Counted from the first letter of the stretch, positions 19,962 through 29,544 are shown. The stretch: 64,000 nucleotides of DNA from Pseudosulfitobacter pseudonitzschiae (GCF_002222635.1 NZ_CP022415.1:3224001-3288000), one strand, 5' to 3'. Made by a program: numbers and translations. Notes: generated from the letters alone by a model not told the origin.

Positions 19962-20225
19962 TTACGCCAGCGATTTAACGCGCGACGACAACCGTGACAT
20001 TTTCCGCGAAGCGGTGTTTTTGTGATAGACACCCTTGGTGACGCCACGCATCAGTTCGGGCTGTGCAACGCGCAGTGCAGATTCGGCTGCGGCCTTGTCA
20101 CCGGAAGCAATCGCTTCCTCGACTTTGCGCAGATATGTACGAATCCGCGAGCGGCGTGCTTTGTTGATTGCGAAACGTTTTTCGTTTTGACGGGCCCGTT
20201 TCTTGGCCTGAGGCGTATTTGCCAT
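19962..20225 (-). CDS. rpsT: 30S ribosomal protein S20
   Basis: Small-subunit protein binding the 5' domain of 16S rRNA. The 87-residue basic product starts [20 protein letters not shown] and contains [14 protein letters not shown] and [20 protein letters not shown], all hallmarks of bS20. A near-consensus promoter lies 66-94 bases upstream and a terminator follows, so it is a single-gene unit next to dnaA as in many Alphaproteobacteria. Confidence 0.98.
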   Translation of the reverse strand: MANTPQAKKRARQNEKRFAINKARRSRIRTYLRKVEEAIASGDKAAAESALRVAQPELMRGVTKGVYHKNTASRKMSRLSSRVKSLA

Positions 20226-20290
20226 GTTTATCTCGTCCCAATGATTGGTGCGGTAGTTTAAGAACAGCCAAAAGCTGCGGTGAAGCCGCG

Positions 20291-20319
20291 TCTTTAGGCG
20301 CGCGGCCCGCCCGAGTCAA
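20291..20319 (-). promoter_or_regulatory. rpsT: Sigma-70-type promoter of rpsT
   Basis: On the minus strand TTGACT (20319-20314) and TAAAGA (20296-20291) are separated by exactly 17 bases in a very GC-rich spacer. The -35 box overlaps a GANTC site (20313-20317). The leader to the rpsT ATG is about 60 bases, plausible for S20 control. Confidence 0.65.
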
Positions 20320-20320
20320 C

Positions 20321-20342
20321 GTCTGACGTGTGAACGTCAGAC
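20321..20342 (-). terminator. Hairpin after the enoyl-CoA hydratase gene
   Basis: Perfect 8-bp stem GTCTGACG (20321-20328) / CGTCAGAC (20335-20342) with a 6-base loop, 7 bases past the crotonase stop and directly abutting the rpsT -35 box. No T-run follows, so it may pause rather than fully terminate. Confidence 0.5.
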
Positions 20343-20349
20343 GCAGGTA

Positions 20350-21126
20350 CTATTTGTCGCGGAACTGCGGTTCACGTTTTTCCAGAAAGGCAGCCATACC
20401 TTCAGACTGGTCGTCGGTGGCGAACATTGAATGAAACAGCCGACGTTCAAACAGCAATCCGTCGCGCAGGGGCACTTCGAACGCCTGATTGACCGATTCC
20501 TTGATTGCCATAACCGAAATCATCGACTTCGACGCGATCTTGTTGGCGGCGGCCATCGTTTCTTCCATCAGCTTTTTGTTCGGCACCACGCGGCTGACCA
20601 ATCCGCAACGTTCGGCCTCTTCGGCGTTCATGAAGCGGCCCGTCAGGTTCATATCCATCGCCTTGGACTTGCCTACGAACCGCGCCAGACGCTGGGTGCC
20701 ACCGATGCCGGCCATTACGCCGAGGTTCACTTCGGGCTGGCCGAACTTGGCGCTTTCCGATGCGATGATGAAATCGCACATCATCGCCAGTTCACAGCCA
20801 CCGCCCAGCGCATAACCGGACACAGCGGCGATGATCGGCTTGCGCACGCGGGTGATCGCTTCGGTGGAATCGGTGAACAGGTTACCCATAAAGCTGTCGA
20901 CAAAGCTCATCTCGCTCATCATTGCGATGTCGGCGCCTGCGGCGAATGCTTTTTCCGATCCGGTGATGACGATGCAGCGCACCTTGTCATCCTTTTGCGC
21001 GTCGGTGACGGCATCTGCCAATTCACCCAACAACTCTTCGCTCAACGCATTCAAAGCGTCGGGGCGGTTCAGCGTGATGCGGGCGATGTGGTCATCTACG
21101 TCAACGATGATCGTCTCATAGGCCAT
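20350..21126 (-). CDS. Enoyl-CoA hydratase (crotonase family)
   Basis: Hydrates trans-2-enoyl-CoA in fatty-acid beta-oxidation. The product has 258 residues. The oxyanion-hole segments are AFAAGADIAMM (about 61-71) and ALGGGCELAMMCDFIIA (about 105-121). The two catalytic glutamates fall in the GCELAMM and FGQPEVNLGVMAGIGG segments, as in short-chain enoyl-CoA hydratase (E144 and E164 of the rat enzyme). It stands alone; a thiolase of the same pathway lies 3.3 kb away. Confidence 0.92.
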   Translation of the reverse strand: MAYETIIVDVDDHIARITLNRPDALNALSEELLGELADAVTDAQKDDKVRCIVITGSEKAFAAGADIAMMSEMSFVDSFMGNLFTDSTEAITRVRKPIIAAVSGYALGGGCELAMMCDFIIASESAKFGQPEVNLGVMAGIGGTQRLARFVGKSKAMDMNLTGRFMNAEEAERCGLVSRVVPNKKLMEETMAAANKIASKSMISVMAIKESVNQAFEVPLRDGLLFERRLFHSMFATDDQSEGMAAFLEKREPQFRDK

Positions 21127-21189
21127 ATGAATGCTTCCATTTGTTGCCGTCTGAGGGCGTTCCTTAACATGGGTAGTGCATGTTTCAAG

Positions 21190-22041
21190 CTAAGTTTGAC
21201 ATAGCGCACAATAGAAAGAAGACCGCCCCGATTGCACAATTCTTTTCACAGTCCCGCCACAGCCGGGGGTGCGACAGGGCCGGCCTTCGCGGCCATAGAC
21301 ATCAAAGCTGTGTTGGAAATACCCAAGTTCTCCATCGGCTTGGCGGAAATCACGCAACGATGATCCCCCCGCGGCGATGGCGTCGGCCAGCACGTCGCGG
21401 ATGATGGGAACAAGGGCGCGCACACGGGGTGGCGAGATGTTGCCGGCCTTGCGACGTGGCGACACACCGGCGCGAAAAAGGGCTTCGCAAACGTATATAT
21501 TGCCCAATCCCGCGACAATCCGTTGATCCAGCAGCGCCGATTTCACCGGTGAAGCTTTGCCTTTGAACGCGCGCAGCAGCACGTCTTCGTTGAACGCATT
21601 GCCCAGCGGTTCGGGCCCCAGCACCGCCAACAGCTTGTGCTGTTCGGCAGTGTCGGTCTGCATCAGGTCCATCGCGCCGAACCGTCGCGGATCGTTGAAT
21701 GTAATGCGCGCACCGTTGTCCATGTGCAGCACGACATGATCGTGTTTCGCGGGGGCGGGGTGGGTGTGTGCGAACTGCCCCAGCGGATCGCCCGAAACCA
21801 GCATCCGCCCCGACATGCCCAGATGGATCAACAACGTCTCGCCACTGTCCAGATCGGCAAGGATGTACTTTGACCGCCTGCGCAGCGCCAACACCTGTCG
21901 TCCGGTCAGCCGCGCCGCCATGTCGGGCGGGAACGGCCAGCGCAGATCGGGCCGGTTTACGTCCGCTTGGACAATCACCGCACCCTCCATCGCCGGTGCC
22001 AGCCCGCGGCGTACTGTCTCGACTTCTGGTAATTCGGGCAT
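21190..22041 (-). CDS. mutM: Formamidopyrimidine-DNA glycosylase (Fpg/MutM)
   Basis: Bifunctional glycosylase/AP lyase removing 8-oxoguanine and formamidopyrimidines. The 283-residue product begins [14 protein letters not shown], where the N-terminal Pro after Met removal and the Glu are catalytic. It contains a [18 protein letters not shown] helix-two-turn-helix. It ends with a C4 zinc finger (CRTPGCGG...FYCALC). The ATG at 22041 is required by the catalytic proline, so the 9-residue longer frame is rejected. Divergent from ubiE. Confidence 0.97.
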   Translation of the reverse strand: MPELPEVETVRRGLAPAMEGAVIVQADVNRPDLRWPFPPDMAARLTGRQVLALRRRSKYILADLDSGETLLIHLGMSGRMLVSGDPLGQFAHTHPAPAKHDHVVLHMDNGARITFNDPRRFGAMDLMQTDTAEQHKLLAVLGPEPLGNAFNEDVLLRAFKGKASPVKSALLDQRIVAGLGNIYVCEALFRAGVSPRRKAGNISPPRVRALVPIIRDVLADAIAAGGSSLRDFRQADGELGYFQHSFDVYGREGRPCRTPGCGGTVKRIVQSGRSSFYCALCQT

Positions 22042-22130
22042 CGGATTGTTTCCTGTGACAAAAGGCACGCATTGTGCGCAGGCCCCAGCACCCTATAACA
22101 AGGCAGACTGACAAAGGCGACATTGACCCG

Positions 22131-22883
22131 ATGACCGAAGACACAAACAAAACCACCCATTTCGGATTTGAAACCGTACCCGAGGCAGACAAGGCCGGTC
22201 GGGTTCAGGGCGTGTTCAACTCTGTTGCCAGCAAATACGACATCATGAACGATGTGATGAGCATGGGTATCCACCGCATCTGGAAAGATGCGATGATGGA
22301 CTGGCTGGCACCGCGCGCCGGTCAAAAGCTGCTGGATGTGGCAGGCGGCACCGGTGACATATCGTTCCGGTTCCTGAAACGCGCAGGCAGTGGCCATGCC
22401 ACCGTGCTGGACCTGACCGAACCCATGCTGGTCGAAGGCCGCAAGCGCGCCGAAGCCGAACAGATGCACGACAGTCTGGATTGGGTTGTGGGCGACGCGA
22501 TGGCGCTGCCCTTTGCCGACAATACGTTCGACGTCTACACAATCAGCTTTGGCATCCGCAACGTAACCCGTCCCCAAGAAGCGCTGAACGAGGCCTTTCG
22601 TGTACTGCGCCCCGGTGGACGCCTGATGGTTCTGGAGTTCAGCCAGTTGCCGAACGCCGCGATGCAAAAGGCCTATGACCTTTATTCCTTCAACGTGATC
22701 CCGCAGATGGGCAAGATGATCGCGGGCGATCGCGACAGCTATCAATATCTGGTCGAATCGATCCGCAACTTTCCGGACCAGGAGACATTCCTTGGCATGG
22801 TTCGCGCGGCGGGCTTCGAGAATGCCAAATACCGCAATATGACAATGGGCGTTGCCGCCCTGCATTCGGGATGGAAAATCTAA
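22131..22883 (+). CDS. ubiE: Ubiquinone/menaquinone C-methyltransferase UbiE
   Basis: SAM-dependent C-methylation of the quinone ring (DDMQH2/DMK). The 250-residue product has the UbiE signatures [20 protein letters not shown] and [19 protein letters not shown] (SAM motif I), and later [24 protein letters not shown]. The start at 22131 agrees with family length. It is followed after one base by ubiB, making a ubiquinone operon. Confidence 0.97.
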   Translation: MTEDTNKTTHFGFETVPEADKAGRVQGVFNSVASKYDIMNDVMSMGIHRIWKDAMMDWLAPRAGQKLLDVAGGTGDISFRFLKRAGSGHATVLDLTEPMLVEGRKRAEAEQMHDSLDWVVGDAMALPFADNTFDVYTISFGIRNVTRPQEALNEAFRVLRPGGRLMVLEFSQLPNAAMQKAYDLYSFNVIPQMGKMIAGDRDSYQYLVESIRNFPDQETFLGMVRAAGFENAKYRNMTMGVAALHSGWKI

Positions 22884-22884
22884 G

Positions 22885-24414
22885 GTGCGTGGACCCCACA
22901 ACATCTGGCGGTTGATCCGCACGGGCGCCACGCTGGAACGCACGGGCGCCATGAACGTGGTGCTTGACGCATTCGACGCGCCCAAACCCATTCGCTTTGT
23001 GGCCAAGCTGTTGGGCAAGCCGTTCATGTGGCTGGGCTATAAGGGCGACCCGACAATGCCGCCCGCTACCCGTGCGCTGACGGCGCTTGGCCCTGCGTAC
23101 ATCAAGTTTGGACAGGTTCTGTCCACCCGGCCCGATGTGGTTGGCGATGCACTGGCTGTGCAACTGCGCGTTCTGCAGGACAAACTGCCGCCCTTCGGTG
23201 TTGATGTGGCCAAGCGCGAGATTGAAAAGGAACTTGGCCAGCCCGTTGATACGATCTTTTCCGCGTTCAGCGAACCCGTGGCTGCCGCATCCATCGCGCA
23301 GGTCCACAAGGCGACCCTGCGCGAGAGCGGTGAAGAGGTTGCGGTCAAGGTGCTGCGCCCCGGCATCGAAGCGGCCTTTCGCAAGGACGTGGATGCGTTT
23401 TACTTTGCCGCCCGTCTGGTCGATATTTTCGCCCCCGGTGCTCGCCGTTTAAGACCGATAGATGTGATCGAACATTTCGATGGCGTCGTGCGCGGGGAAC
23501 TGGACCTGCGACTGGAAAGCGCGTCGGCTTCGGAATTCTCGGCCAACACGGTGGATGATGCGGGCTTTCGCCTGCCGCAGATCAAATGGGACTATTCCGC
23601 GCGTCGCGTGATGACGCTGGGCTGGGCCGATGGTGTGTCGATGGGCGACAACGATGCCATTGATGCGCTGGGCGTTGACCGTGTCGAACTGTCGGAACGG
23701 GTGTTGCAACTGTTCCTGAATCACGCCCTGCGCGACGGTTTCTTTCATGCCGACATGCATCAGGGCAATCTCAAGGTTGCGGCCAACGGTGACATTATCG
23801 CCTATGATTTTGGCATTATGGGCCACATCGACGAATACACCCGCCGCGTCTACGCCGAGATTCTCTTTGGCTTTATCCGCAAGGACTATAAACGCGTTGC
23901 CGAGGTCCACTTTGAAGCGGGCTATGTGCCCGCCGACAAGGATGTTGACGAATTTGCCCGCGCGTTGCGTGCTGTGGGCGAACCGATCTTTGGCATGGAC
24001 GCCACCCGCATTTCGATGGCGCGGCTGCTCAGCTATCTGTTCGAGGTCACCGAACGCTTTGGCATGGAAACCCGTACGGAACTGATTTTGCTGCAACGCA
24101 CGATGGTGGTGGTCGAAGGTGTTGCGCGGTCGCTGAACCCGCGCATGAACATCTGGGAAGTCGCCAGCCCGATTGTCACCGACTATATCAAGACATCCAT
24201 CGGCCCGCGCGCAGTGCTGGGTGATCTAGGCAAAACGGCAATGGTTCTGGCCCGTTTCGGTCCTCGACTGCCCGGATTGGTCGAGGCGGCGTTGGTGCGT
24301 CAGGCCAAGGATGAGGTGCCGCCGCACCGGCCCTTTTGGCGCTGGATCGTTCTGGCCGGTGTCTGCGGTATGATTGGCGGTGGTGCACTGTTTACTTTGG
24401 CCCAACACCTTTAG
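22885..24414 (+). CDS. ubiB: Ubiquinone biosynthesis kinase-like protein UbiB
   Basis: Membrane-associated atypical kinase/ATPase required for ubiquinone synthesis. The product has 509 residues. It has the UbiB KxGQ motif (YIKFGQVLSTRPDV), the Ala-rich loop AAASIAQVHKA, the VKVLRPGIE lysine, and the catalytic HADMHQGNL and YDFGIMG motifs. Two C-terminal transmembrane helices are predicted near residues 450-505. The GTG at 22885, one base after the ubiE stop, gives the usual RGPHNIWRLIRTG start; the 11-residue longer frame would overlap ubiE. Confidence 0.96.
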   Translation: MRGPHNIWRLIRTGATLERTGAMNVVLDAFDAPKPIRFVAKLLGKPFMWLGYKGDPTMPPATRALTALGPAYIKFGQVLSTRPDVVGDALAVQLRVLQDKLPPFGVDVAKREIEKELGQPVDTIFSAFSEPVAAASIAQVHKATLRESGEEVAVKVLRPGIEAAFRKDVDAFYFAARLVDIFAPGARRLRPIDVIEHFDGVVRGELDLRLESASASEFSANTVDDAGFRLPQIKWDYSARRVMTLGWADGVSMGDNDAIDALGVDRVELSERVLQLFLNHALRDGFFHADMHQGNLKVAANGDIIAYDFGIMGHIDEYTRRVYAEILFGFIRKDYKRVAEVHFEAGYVPADKDVDEFARALRAVGEPIFGMDATRISMARLLSYLFEVTERFGMETRTELILLQRTMVVVEGVARSLNPRMNIWEVASPIVTDYIKTSIGPRAVLGDLGKTAMVLARFGPRLPGLVEAALVRQAKDEVPPHRPFWRWIVLAGVCGMIGGGALFTLAQHL

Positions 24415-24433
24415 TGAAACGCCCGAAGACGAC

Positions 24434-24450
24434 GGGGGCACAAAGCCCCC
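24434..24450. terminator. GC hairpin between convergent ubiB and thiolase genes
   Basis: Stem GGGGGC (24434-24439) / GCCCCC (24445-24450) with a 5-base loop in the 45-base gap between two convergent stops. No T-run is visible on either strand, so it may only protect 3' ends. Confidence 0.45.
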
Positions 24451-24459
24451 GACGTCCGG

Positions 24460-25638
24460 TCAAGCGATGCGTTCGATGGCCAGTGCGATGCCCTGACCGC
24501 CACCGATGCACATGGTTACCAGCGCGCGTTTGCCACCAATCCGCTCCAGTTCGTACAGCGCCTTGACCGTGATGATCGCACCTGTTGCCCCGACCGGGTG
24601 GCCCAACGCGATTGCGCCGCCGTTCGGGTTTACCTTGTCGGGGTCCAGACCCAGATCGTTGCTGACCGCAAGCGCCTGTGCGGCAAAGGCTTCGTTGCTT
24701 TCGATCACGTCAAAGTCGGCGACCGACAGGCCGGTTTTTTCAAGCAGTTTGCGCACGGCAGGGATCGGGCCGATGCCCATAACTTCGGGGCGCACGCCCG
24801 CGTGGGCATAGCCGATGATGCGGGCCTTGGGCTTTAGCCCTGCCTTTTGTGCCGCTTCTGCCGTTGCCAGAACAACCGCCGCCGCGCCGTCGTTGATGCC
24901 GCTGGCATTGCCTGCGGTTACTGTACCGTCTTTGCGGAAAACTGTACGCAATCCCGACAGCGCGTCGATGCTGGTGGCTTTTGGATGTTCGTCAACTTCG
25001 AAGGGCACCATATCGCGTTTGACGCGCACTTCGACGGGCGTGATCTGGCTGGCAAACCGGCCTTCGGCAATCGCCGTTGCCGCGCGTTCCTGACTGAGCA
25101 GGGCAAATGCATCTTGCGCTGAACGTGACACGCCATGTTCGTCCGCTACGTTTTCCGCCGTTACGCCCATGTGTCCGGTGCCAAAGGGGCAGTTCAGCGT
25201 GCCCAGCATCATATCAAGTGCTTGCACATCGCCCATTTTTGCACCCCATCGGGTTGCCGGCACGATGTAGGGGCTGCGCGACATATTCTCGGCGCCGCCT
25301 GCCAGTCCGAAATCGGCGTCGCCCAGCATCAGGGATTGCATCACCGATACAATTGCCTGCACGCCCGAGCCGCACAGCCGGTTTACGTTCATCGCCGGTG
25401 TGGTGTCGGGCACGCCTGCCTGCATTGCGGCGACGCGGCTTAGGTACATGTCGCGCGGTTCGGTGTTGATGACGTTGCCAAATGCCACATGACCGATTTG
25501 TGCGCCCTCGACGCCCGAGCGTTCCAGCGCCGCCTTGGCTGCTGTTGCGCCAAGATCGACTGTGGGTGTTCCTGCCAGTGATCCGCCGAAGGTGCCGATT
25601 GCGGTGCGCGCGCCGTCCAGAATTACGATGTCTTGCAT
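24460..25638 (-). CDS. Acetyl-CoA acyltransferase / beta-ketothiolase
   Basis: Thiolase of 392 residues, catalysing acyl-CoA + acetyl-CoA exchange in beta-oxidation or acetoacetyl-CoA formation. The nucleophile Cys is in NRLCGSGVQA near residue 89. The HPVGATG motif is near 350 and the second Cys in CIGGGQG near 380. The ATG at 25638 has AAAGGAT seven bases upstream; the 67-residue longer frame would run into the neighbouring regulator gene. Chain-length preference (AtoB/PhaA versus BktB type) cannot be decided. Confidence 0.93.
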   Translation of the reverse strand: MQDIVILDGARTAIGTFGGSLAGTPTVDLGATAAKAALERSGVEGAQIGHVAFGNVINTEPRDMYLSRVAAMQAGVPDTTPAMNVNRLCGSGVQAIVSVMQSLMLGDADFGLAGGAENMSRSPYIVPATRWGAKMGDVQALDMMLGTLNCPFGTGHMGVTAENVADEHGVSRSAQDAFALLSQERAATAIAEGRFASQITPVEVRVKRDMVPFEVDEHPKATSIDALSGLRTVFRKDGTVTAGNASGINDGAAAVVLATAEAAQKAGLKPKARIIGYAHAGVRPEVMGIGPIPAVRKLLEKTGLSVADFDVIESNEAFAAQALAVSNDLGLDPDKVNPNGGAIALGHPVGATGAIITVKALYELERIGGKRALVTMCIGGGQGIALAIERIA

Positions 25639-25745
25639 GATCTGATCCTTTTGCTTTGCTGATGTTATGGTGCGCTTGCCCGCCGATGTCAGCCGCAACG
25701 TGCCGTCAGTTGACAGCGGGCAGTGCCCCGCGCATATCTTCCGCC

Positions 25746-26309
25746 ATGACGGATGACACTGACGCAATACTGACCCGCCTGCCCAGTCGCCTGAAAGAGG
25801 CGCGGCGCGCCCAAGGCTTGTCATTGGATGCTGTGGCAAAGCTGTCGGGCGTCAGCCGCTCGATGGTCAGTCAGATCGAACGCGGCGAAAGCAGCCCCAC
25901 CATTGCAACCCTTTGGAACCTGACCCGCGCGTTACAGGTGGATTTTGCAGGTCTTCTGGATGGCGATGCAGCCACCGCCCGCATCGAAGTGCTGCGCAGT
26001 GCAGACGTTCCGACCATCGAAAACCGTGGCAGCGGCTGCCGCATCCGCATTCTGTCACCGCCCGAAGAGGCAGGTCATCACGAGGTGTACGAGTTGCGCT
26101 TTGCCGAAGGCGGTGTGTTGGACAGCCAGCCCCACACCCGTGGCGCGCGCGAGTATCTGACAGTGATCGACGGCACGCTGGAGGTCACCAGCGCCGAAAC
26201 CACGCAGACCATTGGCGCAGGCGACACCGCCAGATATGCCGCCGATGTACCGCACCGCATCAGCGCCACCAGCGCCGCGCGTGCCTTTCTGGTGGTACAG
26301 AACGCCTGA
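25746..26309 (+). CDS. XRE-family regulator with C-terminal cupin domain
   Basis: A 187-residue transcription factor. The N-terminal helix-turn-helix spans about residues 12-66 (LKEARRAQGLSLDAVAKLSG, SRSMVSQIERGESSPTIATLW). The C-terminal cupin spans about 105-185, with DSQPHTRGAREYLTVIDGTLEV carrying the His and Glu typical of metal- or ligand-binding cupins. Such proteins usually sense small metabolites and control an adjacent operon. It is followed directly by kbl-tdh on the same strand, and two matching 14-bp inverted repeats lie in between, so control of threonine degradation is likely. Confidence 0.88.
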   Translation: MTDDTDAILTRLPSRLKEARRAQGLSLDAVAKLSGVSRSMVSQIERGESSPTIATLWNLTRALQVDFAGLLDGDAATARIEVLRSADVPTIENRGSGCRIRILSPPEEAGHHEVYELRFAEGGVLDSQPHTRGAREYLTVIDGTLEVTSAETTQTIGAGDTARYAADVPHRISATSAARAFLVVQNA

Positions 26310-26327
26310 TTGCACAATCCAGTATAC

Positions 26328-26376
26328 CGGACAAAAATCCGTGATACAGAAATCCTCTATTTCGGAATCAATTCCG
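26328..26376. promoter_or_regulatory. Paired CGGA-N6-TCCG inverted repeats upstream of kbl
   Basis: Two 14-bp sites with the same form are present: CGGACAAAAATCCG (26328-26341) and CGGAATCAATTCCG (26363-26376). Their centres are 35 bp apart, close to whole helical turns. The second is a perfect 6-bp inverted repeat around CA. They sit between the XRE-cupin gene and the kbl start at 26411, a natural operator position. Confidence 0.55.
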
Positions 26377-26410
26377 GTATGCTAGAAGTGATGGCAAACA
26401 GGAGCCGTCC

Positions 26411-27595
26411 ATGACCCAAGCATTTCTTTCCTACATCACCGACACCTTGGCCCAGATTGATGCCGAGGGATTGACCAAGGTCGAACGTTTGATCACCTCG
26501 CCTCAGGGTGGTAAAATTCAGGTCGCGGGCCGCGAGATGATCAATCTGTGTGCCAACAACTACCTTGGGCTGGCCAACCACCCCGATCTGATCCGCACGG
26601 CCTGTGATACGATGCAGCCCAAGGGCTTTGGCATGGCGTCGGTTCGGTTCATTTGCGGCACGCAGGACATGCACCGCACGCTGGAACAAAAACTGGCGGC
26701 GTTTCTGGGCAAGGACGATTCGATCCTGTTTGCCGCTTGTTTCGACGCCAATGGCGGTCTGTTCGAGCCGCTTCTTGGCCCCGAGGACGCAATCATTTCG
26801 GATGCGCTGAACCACGCGTCGATTATCGACGGCATCCGTCTGTGCAAGGCCAAACGCTATCGCTATGCCAACAGCGACATGGCCGACCTTGAGGCGCAGT
26901 TGAAACAGGCCAAGGCCGACGGCGCACGGTTCATCATGATTGCGACTGATGGCGTGTTCAGCATGGACGGGTATTTGGCGAACCTGCCCGGGATCACTAA
27001 ACTGGCCGAGGCCTATGGCGCTTTGGTCATGGTCGACGACTGCCACGCCACCGGATTTATGGGGCCGAAGGGCGCGGGCACCCCGTCGCATTTCGGTGTT
27101 GATGTCGACATTCTGACCGGCACGCTGGGCAAAGCGCTGGGTGGCGCGATCGGTGGCTATATTGCAGGTCCGCAACCGGTCATCGACCTGCTGCGCCAAC
27201 GCGCGCGGCCCTATCTGTTTTCGAACGCCTTGCCGCCTGCGATCGTCGCCGCAGGGATCGAGGCGCTGCGCCTGGTCGAGGAGGGCGATGCTCTGCGCGC
27301 GCAACTGTTCGAAAACGCTAAATACTGGCGCGACGGTCTGGAAAGCCTCGGCTTTGATCTGCTGGCGGGCGAACACCCGATCATTCCCGTGATGCTGGGC
27401 GAGGCGCAACTGGCGCAGGATATGGCAACGAAACTCTATGATGAAGGGGTCTATGTCTCGGGGTTTTTCTTTCCAGTGGTGCCGCGCGGTCAGGCCCGCA
27501 TTCGCACCCAGATGAACGCAGCCCTGACCCGCGCCGATCTGGATCAGGCGCTGGCAGCCTTCGAAAGGGCAGGCAAAGCCTGTGGTGTGATCTGA
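26411..27595 (+). CDS. kbl: Glycine C-acetyltransferase (2-amino-3-ketobutyrate CoA ligase)
   Basis: PLP enzyme converting 2-amino-3-oxobutyrate and CoA to glycine and acetyl-CoA, the second step of threonine degradation. The product has 394 residues. NYLGLANHP lies near the N-terminus, the [17 protein letters not shown] aspartate-histidine region near residues 209-225, and the PLP lysine at about 241 in [21 protein letters not shown] precedes the ATG. The stop overlaps the tdh start (TGATG). Confidence 0.96.
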   Translation: MTQAFLSYITDTLAQIDAEGLTKVERLITSPQGGKIQVAGREMINLCANNYLGLANHPDLIRTACDTMQPKGFGMASVRFICGTQDMHRTLEQKLAAFLGKDDSILFAACFDANGGLFEPLLGPEDAIISDALNHASIIDGIRLCKAKRYRYANSDMADLEAQLKQAKADGARFIMIATDGVFSMDGYLANLPGITKLAEAYGALVMVDDCHATGFMGPKGAGTPSHFGVDVDILTGTLGKALGGAIGGYIAGPQPVIDLLRQRARPYLFSNALPPAIVAAGIEALRLVEEGDALRAQLFENAKYWRDGLESLGFDLLAGEHPIIPVMLGEAQLAQDMATKLYDEGVYVSGFFFPVVPRGQARIRTQMNAALTRADLDQALAAFERAGKACGVI

Positions 27596-28635
27596 TGAAG
27601 TCCAATGAAATGAAAGCCCTGTCTAAACTGCACGCCCGCGAAGGGCTGTGGATGGTGAACGCGCCGGTGCCCGAGATCGGGCCCGATGATGTGCTGATCA
27701 AGATCAACAAAACCGGCATTTGCGGCACCGATATTCACATCTGGAACTGGGACGACTGGGCGCAGAAAACCGTGCCGGTGCCGATGATCACCGGTCACGA
27801 ATTTGCAGGCGAGATCGTCGAGATCGGACGCGATGTGCAAGGGTTGGAATTGGGCCAGCGCTGTAGTGGCGAGGGGCACTTGATCGGCACCCAAAGCCGC
27901 CAGAGCCGCGCGGGGAAATTCCATCTTGATCCGGCGACACGCGGCATCGGTGTGAATGAACAGGGCGCTTTTGCCCAATACCTGCGGCTGCCTGCGTTTA
28001 ACGTGGTGCCGCTGCCCGACGAAATCAGCGACGATATCGGTGCGATCCTTGATCCGTTGGGCAACGCGGTTCACACCGCGCTGAGCTTTGATCTGATCGG
28101 CGAGGATGTGTTGATTACGGGGGCCGGCCCCATCGGGATCATGGCCGCTGCCGTGGCCCGTCACGCGGGGGCGCGTCATGTGGTGATCACGGATGTGAAC
28201 CCCGACAGGTTGGCGCTGGCGTCGCAGGTGGCCGATGTGGTGCCGGTGAATGTGACGCAAGAGTCGTTGCAGGATGTGATCCCGCGTCTGAAGATGAAAC
28301 AGGGCTTTGACGTGGGTATGGAAATGTCGGGCAACCAGCAGGCGCTGGACCAGATGGTCGAAGCGATGACGATGGGCGGGCGGATCGCCATGCTGGGCAT
28401 CCCGCCGGGCAAAAGCCCCGTCGATTGGAGCCGGATCGTGTTCAAGGCGATCACCATCAAGGGCGTTTATGGCCGCGAGATCTTCGAGACTTGGTACAAG
28501 ATGATTGCAATGCTGGAAAACGGTCTGGACGTGTCCCGGGTGATTACGCACCGGTTTCATGTGGACGACTTCAAGGCTGGCTTTGCCGCAATGAAATCGG
28601 GACAAAGCGGCAAGGTCGTTCTGGACTGGACGTAA
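27595..28635 (+). CDS. tdh: L-threonine 3-dehydrogenase
   Basis: NAD-dependent medium-chain dehydrogenase oxidising threonine to 2-amino-3-oxobutyrate, which Kbl then cleaves. The product has 346 residues. The catalytic zinc site is intact (C43 in GICGTDIH, H68 and E69 in GHEF), and the NAD loop is [17 protein letters not shown] (about 176-192). The lobe that in E. coli Tdh holds four structural-zinc cysteines instead reads [20 protein letters not shown] followed by Asp, so all four cysteines are absent (see findings). Translationally coupled to kbl. Confidence 0.95.
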   Translation: MKSNEMKALSKLHAREGLWMVNAPVPEIGPDDVLIKINKTGICGTDIHIWNWDDWAQKTVPVPMITGHEFAGEIVEIGRDVQGLELGQRCSGEGHLIGTQSRQSRAGKFHLDPATRGIGVNEQGAFAQYLRLPAFNVVPLPDEISDDIGAILDPLGNAVHTALSFDLIGEDVLITGAGPIGIMAAAVARHAGARHVVITDVNPDRLALASQVADVVPVNVTQESLQDVIPRLKMKQGFDVGMEMSGNQQALDQMVEAMTMGGRIAMLGIPPGKSPVDWSRIVFKAITIKGVYGREIFETWYKMIAMLENGLDVSRVITHRFHVDDFKAGFAAMKSGQSGKVVLDWT

Positions 28636-28644
28636 AAGACCGGA

Positions 28645-29373
28645 TCAGGGCGTAAGTGGCACGCGTCCATCGGCTGTCAAAGTCCAGCATGTGCGCCCCT
28701 CGAATACAGCGGCGGTCATCGGTTTGCCATATCCGGCACCCGTATCCAGATTGACGCGGTTGCCGTAATGGGTGGCCACGTCAACGGGCGTGTGGCCATG
28801 CACGATTAGTTTGGGATGTGGGGTCGTGACCTTGTGAAACTCGTCACGAATCCAGATCAGGTCGTGTTCGGTTTGCTGGTCAAGCGGCACATCGGGACGG
28901 ATGCCTGCGTGGCAAAAAAACAGGTCTTCCGTCTCGTGGCTCAGCTTGCACTGCGCGATGAAGTCCAGGTGCGCCTGCGGAACGGATTCAAGCGCTTCGG
29001 CGTGAACTGCGGTCTGACGGTTTTTGACTGTGAATTCGATGCCATAAGACGCCAGCGTCGTGTCACCGCCCAGACGCGGGTGCAGCCAGTACAATTCGAC
29101 CGGTAAATAGGCCTCTTGGCGGGGATAATCCTGCATCCACCAATCGAACATGCGGTCGTGGTTGCCCAGCAAAAAGGTCCAGTCGCGGCCTGCGTCACGG
29201 CCCGCGATCAGAGTATCAAGCACGGCACAGCTGTCTGCACCACGGTCGATATAGTCGCCCACAAACACAACACGTGCATCAGCGCCGCCATCCGCCTCGA
29301 TCAGGTCAAGGATGCGGGTCAGCTCTCCCAATTGTCCGTGAATGTCGCCGACGGCATAGATGGGCTGGGTCAT
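28645..29373 (-). CDS. Metallophosphoesterase, serine/threonine protein phosphatase-like
   Basis: A 242-residue calcineurin-type phosphatase. The three metal motifs are in order: GDIHG (about residues 9-13), GDYIDRG (about 39-45) and LLGNHDRM (about 67-74). HAG (about 150) and a late VHGHTPV follow. This resembles bacterial PrpA/PphA and the diadenosine tetraphosphatase-like group. The ATG at 29373 places the first metal motif at the usual distance; a 26-residue upstream extension is rejected. Convergent with tdh, 9 bases apart. Confidence 0.9.
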   Translation of the reverse strand: MTQPIYAVGDIHGQLGELTRILDLIEADGGADARVVFVGDYIDRGADSCAVLDTLIAGRDAGRDWTFLLGNHDRMFDWWMQDYPRQEAYLPVELYWLHPRLGGDTTLASYGIEFTVKNRQTAVHAEALESVPQAHLDFIAQCKLSHETEDLFFCHAGIRPDVPLDQQTEHDLIWIRDEFHKVTTPHPKLIVHGHTPVDVATHYGNRVNLDTGAGYGKPMTAAVFEGRTCWTLTADGRVPLTP

Positions 29374-29502
29374 GGGAAATCCTTGAGGCTGTGAAATGCG
29401 TTCAAGGGTGGAATAGGCGGGGCAGTCCAAGGGTGCAAGAGACCGGCGCATGCCTCGTACCGGATCGGCAAAGTTGCGTGTCTCTTTCAGGTCGAAGCAG
29501 CA

Positions 29503-29534
29503 TTTGGCGGCCCTGTCCGTGCAAGGCCGCCAAA
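29503..29534 (-). terminator. serA: Hairpin terminator after serA
   Basis: Perfect 10-bp stem TTTGGCGGCC (29503-29512) / GGCCGCCAAA (29525-29534), loop 12, starting 10 bases past the serA stop. Only a poor T-tract follows on the minus strand, so strength is uncertain. Confidence 0.55.
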
Positions 29535-29544
29535 AATTTGTGCG

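Noticed and set aside
21975-23027. 350-codon frame opposite ubiE and the start of ubiB
   Set aside because: Antisense to the clear ubiE-ubiB pair; composition is that of a shadow frame.
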